A DNA stretch of 12,600 nucleotides, from the NCBI RefSeq assembly GCF_910579375.1, contig NZ_CAJTUJ010000051.1, positions 1 through 12,600 on the forward strand. The letters are read 5' to 3'. Under the pieces are notes generated by a model. That model saw only the letters and a program-made list of their open reading frames with translations, searched no databases and was not told the origin of the DNA. The position numbers were made by a program, and so were the translations under genes. This stretch comes from an uncultured Rikenella sp. GTDB taxonomy: Bacteria; Bacteroidota; Bacteroidia; Bacteroidales; Rikenellaceae. Each line of letters starts with the position of its first letter. Position 1 is the first letter of the stretch. Shown here piece after piece: positions 1 through 6,157 of the stretch.

Positions 1-3
1 GCT

Positions 4-48
4 GGGATTTCATCTCGATTTTGCTCACCGCAAAACGAGTGAAATCCC
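4..48 (-). repeat. Nested hairpin of the palindrome family (copy B)
   Basis: The outer stem is 9 bp, GGGATTTCA at 4-12 with TGAAATCCC at 40-48. The inner stem is CTCG (14-17) plus TTTTGC (19-24), pairing with GCAAAA (30-35) and CGAG (36-39). A13 and 18 are unpaired and the loop is five bases. On the minus strand it follows the CGCCCGCTTAAA motif, exactly as the hairpin at 9599-9644 follows the same motif on the plus strand, although the two stems have unrelated sequences. Confidence 0.8.
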
Positions 49-105
49 TTTTTAAGCGGGCGGGCGACGGATTTTTTGCGCACCACTCTTTTTTCGCGCG
101 CCTGC

Positions 106-148
106 GCGATTCATTCTATTTCGGCGCGAGCCGAAATAGTTGAATCGC
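106..148 (-). repeat. Nested hairpin of the palindrome family (copy A)
   Basis: The outer stem is GCGATTCA (106-113) with TGAATCGC (141-148). The inner stem is a perfect 10 bp, CTATTTCGGC (116-125) with GCCGAAATAG (130-139), and the plus-strand loop is GCGA. In reverse complement it is clearly the same element as 5509-5552, 5597-5640 and 9500-9542. It has the best-paired inner stem of the group. Confidence 0.88.
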
Positions 149-401
149 TTCTTTTGGCAAGACGCGCGTCTTTGGCTACAGGAGGGGACTGCCCTCGGGC
201 CGGGCAGGCCCCGCGTGCCCGCGGTGGGCAAATGGCCGCCTCTACCTCCGTTCTCTGTCCGCGCGCGGGCGGCAGGCAAGGGGCCGCCTCAGCCCAACAA
301 CTAACGCCCGCCTCCGGCCAACCAGCCCCTTTCGGCCCTCCGCCCAGAAAAAAGCACCCCGCCCCCCATCGTCCCCGCACCCGCTTATCCGAAAAAAACG
401 T

Positions 402-409
402 TATCTTTG
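402..409 (+). promoter_or_regulatory. Putative Bacteroidota -7 promoter element
   Basis: The bases TATCTTTG match the Bacteroidota -7 consensus TAnnTTTG exactly. The site lies 55 bases upstream of the ATG at 465, which would put transcription start near 416 and give a leader of about 50 nt. No clear TTTG is seen at the -33 position. This is a motif match only. Confidence 0.55.
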
Positions 410-422
410 TGGCAGTGTCCCA

Positions 423-438
423 TCGGGTTTCGACCCGA
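423..438 (+). promoter_or_regulatory. UUCG-capped hairpin in the leader of the GT5-like gene
   Basis: A six-base stem TCGGGT / ACCCGA (423-428 and 433-438) is closed by the tetraloop TTCG, a very stable RNA loop type. It lies between the predicted transcription start and the ribosome binding site. It could stabilise the 5' end of the transcript or insulate the ribosome site. Function is inferred. Confidence 0.6.
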
Positions 439-449
439 CCGACCACATC

Positions 450-457
450 AAAGGAGG
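450..457 (+). promoter_or_regulatory. Strong Shine-Dalgarno site
   Basis: The bases AAAGGAGG lie 7 nt before the ATG at 465. This near-perfect anti-16S match fixes the start codon. It stands out because most Bacteroidota genes, including others in this window, lack a recognisable Shine-Dalgarno sequence. Confidence 0.75.
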
Positions 458-464
458 ACCGCCG

Positions 465-1277
465 ATGAACCACAACGCCAAGATTCTGTACGTCTGCCAG
501 GAAGTAGTACCCTACCTTCCCGACAACGACATATCGAGCCTTTGCCGCTACCTGCCCCAAGCCATGCAGGAGCGCGGAGCCGAGATCCGCATCTTCATGC
601 CCCGTTGGGGCTGCATCAACGAGCGTCGGAACCAGCTCCACGAAGTGATCCGCCTCTCCGGGATGAACCTCATCATCGACGACACCGACCACCAACTCAT
701 CATCAAAGTCGCCTCCATCCCTACAGCCCGCGTCCAAGTCTACTTCATCGACAACGACGACTTCTTCAAACGGAAAGCCACCTGGGCCGACAGCGACGGC
801 AACCACTTCGCCGACAACGAAGAGCGCGCCATCTTCTTCGCCCGCGGCGTATTGGAGACCGTCCGGAAACTGCGCTGGGCCCCGAACATCGTCCACTGCC
901 ACGACTGGTTCTCCGCCATCGTCCCCATCTACCTGAAGAAAATATTCCACAACGACCCCATCTTCAGAGAACTCAAGATCGTCGTCTCCGTTTATGACCA
1001 CCCTTTTCCCGGGAACTTGGATCCCGCCCTCGGCTCCAAACTCATCCAGGAAGGCATCAAGAAAGACGAACTCAAGCATCTCGACCACCCCGACTACCTC
1101 GGCCTCATGAAATTCGCCCTCGAACGCGCCGACGGCGCAGTACTCGGGAGCAAAGAGATCGCCCCCGAACTCACCGACTTTATCCGCCAGCGCGGGATAC
1201 CCACCCTCTCCTATCCCGGCACCGAAAACTACGAAGACGCATACGCCGCATTTTATGACACACTGCTCGAAAAATAA
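465..1277 (+). CDS. Short glycogen/starch synthase-like protein (GT5 N-terminal domain only)
   Basis: A 270-residue protein resembling the N-terminal Rossmann-like domain of GT5 glycogen/starch synthases. Visible features are an opening beta strand KILYVCQEVVPYL (6-18), the INERRNQLHEVIRLSGMNL block, the VYFIDNDDFF block, and HCHDW at 144-148. Full GlgA proteins are about 480 residues with a C-terminal nucleotide-sugar domain, which is absent here. The KTGGL-type ADP-glucose loop expected near residues 18-26 is replaced by LPDNDISSL. From memory, Bacteroidota carry such short forms next to a DUF4270 gene, so this is a normal family member and not a local truncation. Catalysis is doubtful; a regulatory or scaffold role is possible but unproven. 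The stop overlaps the next gene by 23 bases, so the two are probably cotranscribed and translationally coupled. The start is fixed by a strong Shine-Dalgarno site. Confidence 0.85.
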   Translation: MNHNAKILYVCQEVVPYLPDNDISSLCRYLPQAMQERGAEIRIFMPRWGCINERRNQLHEVIRLSGMNLIIDDTDHQLIIKVASIPTARVQVYFIDNDDFFKRKATWADSDGNHFADNEERAIFFARGVLETVRKLRWAPNIVHCHDWFSAIVPIYLKKIFHNDPIFRELKIVVSVYDHPFPGNLDPALGSKLIQEGIKKDELKHLDHPDYLGLMKFALERADGAVLGSKEIAPELTDFIRQRGIPTLSYPGTENYEDAYAAFYDTLLEK

Positions 1278-2652
1278 CACCCACCACTTCACCCTCCTCC
1301 CCCTTCTGCTGAGCACCCTTCTCCTCCTCAGCCTCCCCTCCTGCACCCAACGCGACGACGCCTTCGGGAACGACCTCGTGCCGCCGAGCCAACACATGCG
1401 CAGCACCATCGACTCCACCGTCCTCGTGCACACCTACATCTCCACCTGCGACTCCTTGGAGACCAGCGTATCCGGCTACTACGAACCCCTCGTCGGCTCC
1501 TACATCGACCCCCTCACCGGACGGATCGACATCCAAGCCTTCGTCAACTACTCCCCCTACGGCTTCCTCCACAGCCACTACTTCGGCGAGAACCCCGTGA
1601 TCGACTCCATGCGCTACGCCATCACCTTCACCGGCGCCATCGGCGACACCGCCAAGAGCGTCACCGTCGACGTCTACGAAGTCAAAGACTACCACTTCCA
1701 CCAGGACAGCGCCTACTTCAGCAACTTCGACATGTCCCCCTATATCGGCGCCACCCCCCTGTTCTCCTTCGAACAGAAAGGCCCCGGCACCGCCTACGGG
1801 CGCCTGCCCGACGAATTCGCCAAACGCCTCCTCGACAACACCCAAAGCAAAGAGAACATCTACTACAACGACACCCTCTTCCACAAGAAATTCCCCGGCC
1901 TCTACTTCAAACTCCGCAACCAAGCCACCGCAGGCGAAGAAGGCACCCTCCTGAAGATGGACATGGCCCAAAGCACCATGTACCTCTTCTACCACAACAC
2001 CGGCCCCAACGGACTCGACACCTTAGACCAGCAGATCCTCTTCTACAGCGACCGGACTTACGACTACATCTGCTTCACCACCATCCAGCACGACTACACC
2101 CTCTCCGACCCATCCAAAGGCGGCGTGCCAGCCACCGCCATCGGCGACACCACACACGCCTCCGAATACATGTACGTACAAGGGCTCGCAGGCCTCATGG
2201 GACAACTCCGGATTGAAAAAAGCCAACTCGAACACCTGCAACAACAAGCCGTGGAACAAGGATACAGCCACATCGCCCTCCACCGCGCCGAACTGAAAGT
2301 GCGCATGGTCGACTCCGGCTACGAACAATACAACAAATCCTTCACCGGCCTCGGCCTCTACCACAACATGATCGGGTACGAATTCCTCGACGAATACAAC
2401 CCCATCCTCGACGCCATCACCACCAACAACTACACCGCCACCCTAGGCGGGAGCCTGAATCGCTCGTTAGGCATCTACACCTTCGACATCACCTCCTACG
2501 TTCAGCAACTCCTCACCGGCAAAGAAGAACGCTACACCACCGAACTGCTCCCCGCCTACCTGCAACGGAACGACACCGGCCGCAGCTGGATCTACGGTTC
2601 GAATTCGCCATACCCCCCGTTGCTCGTGCTGACCTACACCCTGATTAAATAA
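1255..2652 (+). CDS. DUF4270-like lipoprotein
   Basis: A 465-residue predicted lipoprotein. The N-terminus has a short polar stretch, a leucine-rich hydrophobic core (about residues 12-27) and a lipobox LPSC with the lipidated cysteine at 30. Asp residues shortly after it (TQRDD) may favour surface export in Bacteroidota. The body shows blocks I recall from DUF4270, such as LVGSYIDPLTGRIDIQAFV near residues 80-100, followed by beta-rich sequence with no catalytic motif. Its function is unknown. It starts inside the 3' end of the short GT5-like gene, and this pairing is, from memory, conserved in Bacteroidota. The gene ends just before an intrinsic terminator. The coding strand is very C-rich. 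The family call rests on these motifs and the gene order, not on a search. Confidence 0.8.
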   Translation: MTHCSKNNTHHFTLLPLLLSTLLLLSLPSCTQRDDAFGNDLVPPSQHMRSTIDSTVLVHTYISTCDSLETSVSGYYEPLVGSYIDPLTGRIDIQAFVNYSPYGFLHSHYFGENPVIDSMRYAITFTGAIGDTAKSVTVDVYEVKDYHFHQDSAYFSNFDMSPYIGATPLFSFEQKGPGTAYGRLPDEFAKRLLDNTQSKENIYYNDTLFHKKFPGLYFKLRNQATAGEEGTLLKMDMAQSTMYLFYHNTGPNGLDTLDQQILFYSDRTYDYICFTTIQHDYTLSDPSKGGVPATAIGDTTHASEYMYVQGLAGLMGQLRIEKSQLEHLQQQAVEQGYSHIALHRAELKVRMVDSGYEQYNKSFTGLGLYHNMIGYEFLDEYNPILDAITTNNYTATLGGSLNRSLGIYTFDITSYVQQLLTGKEERYTTELLPAYLQRNDTGRSWIYGSNSPYPPLLVLTYTLIK

Positions 2653-2667
2653 TCCGAACCATTTTCC

Positions 2668-2703
2668 GGTCGCCCCGTAACCCGCCGGGCGACCGCCGTT
2701 TTT
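2668..2703 (+). terminator. Intrinsic terminator after the DUF4270-like gene
   Basis: An 8-bp stem GGTCGCCC (2668-2675) / GGGCGACC (2687-2694) with an 11-base loop is followed by GCCG and five Ts. It lies 16 bases past the stop at 2652, where a transcript end is expected. Confidence 0.8.
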
Positions 2704-2706
2704 CAG

Positions 2707-2734
2707 ACCTAAAGGCCCACCCCTTTAGGTTTTT
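2707..2734 (+). terminator. Second terminator-like hairpin, at the topA start
   Basis: A 9-bp perfect stem ACCTAAAGG (2707-2715) / CCTTTAGGT (2722-2730) with a six-base loop runs into TTTTT (2730-2734). It ends 17 bases before the preferred topA start at 2752. It may back up the first terminator. If the topA promoter lies upstream it could instead act as an attenuator, but no promoter motif was recognised between the two hairpins. Confidence 0.65.
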
Positions 2735-2751
2735 ACATGATACCCAACCCC

Positions 2752-5187
2752 ATGCACGAAAACCTCGTCATCGTCGAATCCCCCGCCAAAGCCAAGACCA
2801 TCGAAAAGATCCTCGGCGACCGCTATACCGTGAAATCCAGCTTCGGCCACATCCGCGACCTGAAGAAAAAAGGGCTCAGCATCGACATCTCCCGCGGCTT
2901 CGAACCCGAATACGAAATCTCTCCCGACAAAGTGAAAGTCGTGAGCGAACTGCGCCGCCTCTCCAAAGAAGCCCGCACCGTCTGGCTCGCCTCCGATGAA
3001 GACCGCGAAGGAGAAGCCATCGCCTGGCACCTGAAAGAGACCCTCCAGCTGCCCGACGACAAGACCCGCCGGATCGTCTTCCACGAAATCACCAAAAACG
3101 CCATCCTGCACGCCGTCGAACACCCCCGCCAAGTCGACCTCAACCTCGTCAACGCCCAACAAGCCCGTCGCGTGCTCGACCGGTTAGTCGGGTTCGAACT
3201 GTCGCCCCTGCTGTGGAAGAAAGTGCGGCCCTCCCTCTCCGCCGGCCGCGTCCAATCCGTCACCGTGAAACTCATCGTCGAACGCGAACGCGAAATCATG
3301 AGCTTCGAAAGCTCCGACTACTACCGCGTCATCGGCGAATTCATCACCCCCGACGGCACCGGCTTCAAAGCCGAACTCAACACCCGCTTCAAGACCGAAA
3401 CCGAAGCCAACGCCTTTCTGAGCGCCATCGCCTCGCCCGACATCGCCTTCACCATCGGCGCCGTCGAGACCCGTCCCGCCAAACGGACACCGGCACCTCC
3501 GTTCACCACCTCCACCCTCCAGCAGGAAGCCGCCCGGAAACTCGGCTTCTCCGTCAGCCAGACCATGACCATCGCCCAGCGACTCTACGAAGCCGGGATG
3601 ATCACCTACATGCGAACCGACTCCGTGCACCTGTCAAGCCTCGCCCTCGGCGCCGCCAAGAGCGCCGTCACCGACCTCTTCGGCGCCCAGTACCATAAAA
3701 CCCGGCAATATACCACGAAAAGCAAAGGCGCCCAGGAAGCTCACGAAGCCATCCGGCCCACCTACATCGACCGTCGCGAAGCCGGCACCACCGCCCAGGA
3801 GCGCCGCCTCTACGACCTCATCTGGAAACGCACCGTCGCCACCCAGATGGCCGACGCCGAATTAGAGAAGACCACCGCCCGGATCGAAATCTCCGGCCGC
3901 CCCGAACACTTCACCGCCACCGGCGAAGTGATCACCTTCGACGGCTTCCTTCGGCTCTACATGGAATCCCACGACGACGAACCCGCCTCGAAAAGCGGCA
4001 GCAACGGCACCTCCGCCGAGCCCCTGCTCCCGCCACTGGTCAAAGGCACCAGCCTCCGTCGCGGCCAGGTCGTCGCCACCCAACGTTTCGCCCAACGCCC
4101 CCCGAGATACTCGGAAGCCAGCCTCGTGAAACAACTCGAAGAGCTCGGGATCGGACGTCCCTCGACCTACGCCCCGACCATCTCCACCGTCATCAACCGC
4201 GGCTACGTCGTCAAAGAAGACCGCGAAGGCACGAGACGCGACTACACCATCCTGACCCTCGCCCCGAACGGCACCCTCAAACGCACCGAGAAGAGCGAGA
4301 CCACCGGCACCGAGAAGAACAAACTCTTCCCCACCGACATCGGGATGCTCGTCACCGACTACCTCTCCGACCACTTCTCCGCCATCCTCGACTACAACTT
4401 CACCGCCAAAGTCGAGAAAGAGTTCGACGAGATCGCCGACGGCGACCTCGACTGGCGCCGCATGCTCGCCGCCTTCTACGAACCCTTCCATGAAGGCGTC
4501 GACAACGCCGAAGGCGACACCGAATACGTCCGCAGCGAGCGCCTGTTAGGCATCGACCCGAAGAGCGGGAAGAACGTCTACGCCCGCGTCGGCAAATTCG
4601 GCCCCATGGTTCAGCTCGGCGACACCCCAGTAGCGGCACATAAAGGGACCCTCGCCGCCGCCATCAAGCCCTCGGACGACGAGAAACCCCGTTACGCCTC
4701 CTTGCAGAAAGGCCAGATGGTCGCCACCATCACCCTGGAAGAGGCCCTCGCCCTGTTCGAACTGCCCCGCACCTTAGGCGAATACGAAGGGAAAACCGTC
4801 GTCGTCTCCGTCGGCCGGTTCGGGCCCTACGTGCGTCACGACGGCAAATTCACCTCCCTGAAAGTTCGCGAGGGAGACGACCCGTATACCATCGACCTGC
4901 CCCGCGCCATCGCCCTGATCGAAGAGAAGCGCGAAGCCGAACGGAACCGCGTGATCCGGGTTTACGAAGCCGACGACATTCAGGTATTGAACGGACGTTG
5001 GGGCCCTTACATCGCCCATGGCGGCGCCAACTACAAGATACCGAAGCCCCTGCTGAGCAATCGAGAAGCCTCTGACTTGACCTTAGAGGAATTGAAAGCC
5101 CTGATTTCCGAGCAGCAAGCCGCCGGTGCCGGTAGCAGTGGTGCCAAACGTCCCCCCTTCCGCCGCGCCGGCCGGAGCAAGAAATAA
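2752..5187 (+). CDS. topA: DNA topoisomerase I (type IA)
   Basis: An 811-residue topoisomerase that relaxes negative supercoils through a transient 5'-phosphotyrosine link. The Toprim domain opens with NLVIVESPAKAKTIEKIL (catalytic Glu9) and holds the metal-binding D82-E-D84-R-E86 motif. The active-site tyrosine is Y286 in GMITYMRTDS. The strand-passage core continues to about residue 600 (RPSTYAPTISTVINRGYV). The C-terminus has three repeats of the type GRFGPYV/GKFGPMV/GRWGPYI and a basic tail ending in KK. No Cys4 zinc fingers are present, unlike the E. coli enzyme, and from memory this is usual in Bacteroidota. An in-frame ATG at 2737 would add five residues, but MHENLVIVES matches family starts better. 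A low-complexity DEPASKSGSNGTSAEP linker lies near residue 410. The gene stands alone, between a terminator-like hairpin and palindrome block II. Confidence 0.97.
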   Translation: MHENLVIVESPAKAKTIEKILGDRYTVKSSFGHIRDLKKKGLSIDISRGFEPEYEISPDKVKVVSELRRLSKEARTVWLASDEDREGEAIAWHLKETLQLPDDKTRRIVFHEITKNAILHAVEHPRQVDLNLVNAQQARRVLDRLVGFELSPLLWKKVRPSLSAGRVQSVTVKLIVEREREIMSFESSDYYRVIGEFITPDGTGFKAELNTRFKTETEANAFLSAIASPDIAFTIGAVETRPAKRTPAPPFTTSTLQQEAARKLGFSVSQTMTIAQRLYEAGMITYMRTDSVHLSSLALGAAKSAVTDLFGAQYHKTRQYTTKSKGAQEAHEAIRPTYIDRREAGTTAQERRLYDLIWKRTVATQMADAELEKTTARIEISGRPEHFTATGEVITFDGFLRLYMESHDDEPASKSGSNGTSAEPLLPPLVKGTSLRRGQVVATQRFAQRPPRYSEASLVKQLEELGIGRPSTYAPTISTVINRGYVVKEDREGTRRDYTILTLAPNGTLKRTEKSETTGTEKNKLFPTDIGMLVTDYLSDHFSAILDYNFTAKVEKEFDEIADGDLDWRRMLAAFYEPFHEGVDNAEGDTEYVRSERLLGIDPKSGKNVYARVGKFGPMVQLGDTPVAAHKGTLAAAIKPSDDEKPRYASLQKGQMVATITLEEALALFELPRTLGEYEGKTVVVSVGRFGPYVRHDGKFTSLKVREGDDPYTIDLPRAIALIEEKREAERNRVIRVYEADDIQVLNGRWGPYIAHGGANYKIPKPLLSNREASDLTLEELKALISEQQAAGAGSSGAKRPPFRRAGRSKK

Positions 5188-5253
5188 GCGACAGACGCAA
5201 AATGAGTCCTGCGGAGCCTAAGGCATAGCGCAGCTATCATGAAAGTTTTTGGT

Positions 5254-5275
5254 GCCGCTTTTTACAAAAAGCGGC
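5254..5275 (+). repeat. Perfect hairpin, second position of the module
   Basis: A 10-bp perfect stem, GCCGCTTTTT (5254-5263) with its complement at 5266-5275, has a two-base loop. It lies between GAAAGTTTTTGGT and AGTTTCAGGCGGGACAA, and the counterpart at 9429-9452 has almost the same flanks but an unrelated stem. It is 66 bases after the topA stop and has T and A runs inside both arms, so it might also end topA transcription. Confidence 0.75.
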
Positions 5276-5300
5276 AGTTTCAGGCGGGACAAAGCTCGAC

Positions 5301-5378
5301 CGCGCGCCACGCCTAAAGAGGGAAATCATCAAAATGCGCTTGCGCGTTTTGATAAGATTTCCTCAGGCACGCGAACAA
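5301..5378 (+). repeat. Nested hairpin element with CGCGCGCC arms (copy C)
   Basis: The flank CGCGCGCCACGCCTAAAG is followed by the stem GGAAATC (5321-5327) / GATTTCC (5356-5362). An inner stem ATCAAAA (5328-5334) / TTTTGAT (5347-5353) extends by a G-T pair and GCG/CGC to a CTTG loop. GGCACGCGAAC follows, whose GGCNCGCG can pair with the left CGCGCGCC. The architecture is that of copies D-F, but the middle and inner stems share no sequence with them. Confidence 0.8.
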
Positions 5379-5488
5379 AGAACGGGGCGAGGAATTGGGC
5401 CGAGGCGGCCTTGGGGTAGAGGCGGCCATTAAATCACCCGAAGGGTGCGCCCGCCCGGCGTAAGGGCAGTACCCTCCCGTAGGACAGA

Positions 5489-5563
5489 CGCGCGCCACGC
5501 CTAAAGAAGCGATTCAGCGATTTCGGCGGTAGCCGAATTATAGATGAATCGCGCAGGCGCGCA
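5489..5563 (+). repeat. Nested hairpin element (copy D)
   Basis: The left arm and spacer are CGCGCGCCACGCCTAAAG. The middle stem is GCGATTCA (5509-5516) / TGAATCGC (5545-5552). The inner stem is TTCGGC (5522-5527) / GCCGAA (5532-5537) with loop GGTA. The right flank is GCAGGCGCGC. It is in direct orientation with copies C, E and F and inverted relative to copy A. Confidence 0.85.
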
Positions 5564-5576
5564 AATAAAGTTCTCC

Positions 5577-5652
5577 CGCGCGCCCGGCCAAAAGAAGCGA
5601 TTCAGCGATTTCGGCGGTGAGCCGAAACAGAATGAATCGCGCAGGCGCGCGA
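5577..5652 (+). repeat. Nested hairpin element (copy E)
   Basis: The left flank is CGCGCGCCCGGCCAAAAG. The middle stem is GCGATTCA (5597-5604) / TGAATCGC (5633-5640). The inner stem is TTTCGGC (5609-5615) / GCCGAAA (5621-5627) with a five-base loop. The right flank is GCAGGCGCGCGAAC. Copies D and E form a tandem pair 88 bases apart, directly upstream of cassette C1. Confidence 0.85.
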
Positions 5653-5672
5653 ACGCAGAGCCGTGCGCGAAA

Positions 5673-6074
5673 ATGCGGCCGGCAATAGACAGCCCCACGA
5701 AGCCCCCTTGGTCTGACTTTACGCGGGACGCCGATGTGCCGTTAAAAGGGACTTTCCCGTACTACTCGGATGGGGTTGTCGGAGAATCTTACGGTGCAGG
5801 GAACTACAAAGCCACCAACGGTCGTCTCTACAAGGTAACGGACGACGGCACCGCGGGAACCCCGCTCGCCTGGTACCCCGCCCCGGGCTTCCGCGACGCA
5901 GGCAGTTACGGGCGATTGGGCGGGCTGGGGAGCGTCGGCAACTACGGTTACAGCTGGGGTTCCACGTTCGACGGGAACAATGGCATGTACTTGGATTTCA
6001 CCGTGACGGGCCTCGGCCCCAGCAGCACGACGAGCCGGGCCTACGGTTTTCAGTTGCGGTGCCTCTCGGAATAA
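5673..6074 (+). pseudogene. FISUMP-like C-terminal domain cassette C1
   Basis: The frame encodes up to 133 residues from the ATG at 5673, resembling the C-terminal part of Fibrobacter succinogenes major paralogous (TIGR02145-type) surface proteins. Landmarks are WYPAPGFRDAG, then GNYGYSWGST, a divergent middle (MYLDFTVTG), and the ending SRAYGFQLRCLSE. Such proteins normally carry a signal peptide and upstream domains; neither is seen. The frame also stays open upstream into palindrome copy E, which gives no plausible start. I read it as a headless fragment: decayed, or a silent cassette. It shares its 3' end, including the TAAACGG after the last codon, with C2 and C3. It is the longest of the three cassettes. 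No promoter was recognised. Confidence 0.7.
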
Positions 6075-6157
6075 ACGGAAACGGCCATAAACATAAGATA
6101 AACACGGCCAGCTTCGAGTGTCGAGCCCCCTACCATATCCCATCAAATAACCCCGCT

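Larger units (their letters stand above)
1..401 (-). repeat. Palindromic module block I, no gene seen
   Basis: I see no convincing gene here. Read on the minus strand, the block carries the same ordered modules as 5399-5650 and 9480-9655. First comes a GTAGAGGCGGCCAT motif (complement of 232-245), then a small hairpin (216-230), then a GGGCAGT..CCCTCCTGTAG motif (complement of 177-194). Next is a GCCAAAAG motif (complement of 151-158), the large nested hairpin at 106-148, and a GCAGGCGCGCGAA motif. An AAAATCCGTCGCCCGCCCG motif (complement of about 56-74) and the hairpin at 4-48 finish it. Open frames through it look like chance products of GC-rich palindromes. Bases 250-400 are GC-rich and I can assign nothing further to them. 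Whether the block is transcribed cannot be told from the sequence. Confidence 0.7.
5188..5672 (+). repeat. Palindromic module block II
   Basis: This stretch holds no gene I can support. In order it contains a small hairpin at 5225-5237, the motif GAAAGTTTTT, a long hairpin at 5254-5275, the motif AGTTTCAGGCGGGACAA, CGCGCGCCACGCCTAAAG, and the nested hairpin at 5321-5362. The GAGGCGGCC motif then appears twice (from 5401 and 5419), followed by a small hairpin at 5435-5447 and GGGCAGTACCCTCCCGTAG. Two more nested hairpins (5509-5552 and 5597-5640) finish the block. The first half aligns by eye with 9395-9500 and the second half with the complement of 95-245. Between aligned copies the flanking text is kept while the stem sequences change. 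The block runs straight into cassette C1. Confidence 0.8.

Noticed and set aside
52..279. Minus-strand frame ending KIRRPPA, alike in part to a plus-strand frame at 9530-9595
   Set aside because: The shared residues come from the repeated hairpin copies A and F. Copy F has a stop in the middle, so coding is unlikely.
111..1433. Long minus-strand open frame opposite the GT5-like gene
   Set aside because: Low-complexity Val/Glu/Gly-rich translation antisense to a well-supported gene; a by-product of C-rich codons.
5239..5316. Small frame MKVFGAAFYKKRQFQAG, with a similar frame near 9417
   Set aside because: The similarity between the two follows from conserved module flanks and palindromes, and the second lacks an ATG at the matching place. 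I favour structure over coding, though a tiny peptide cannot be excluded.
5544..5672. N-terminal extension of cassette C1 from an upstream ATG
   Set aside because: The first 43 codons are translation of palindrome copy E and the bases just after it. They contain no signal peptide, so this part is treated as repeat.
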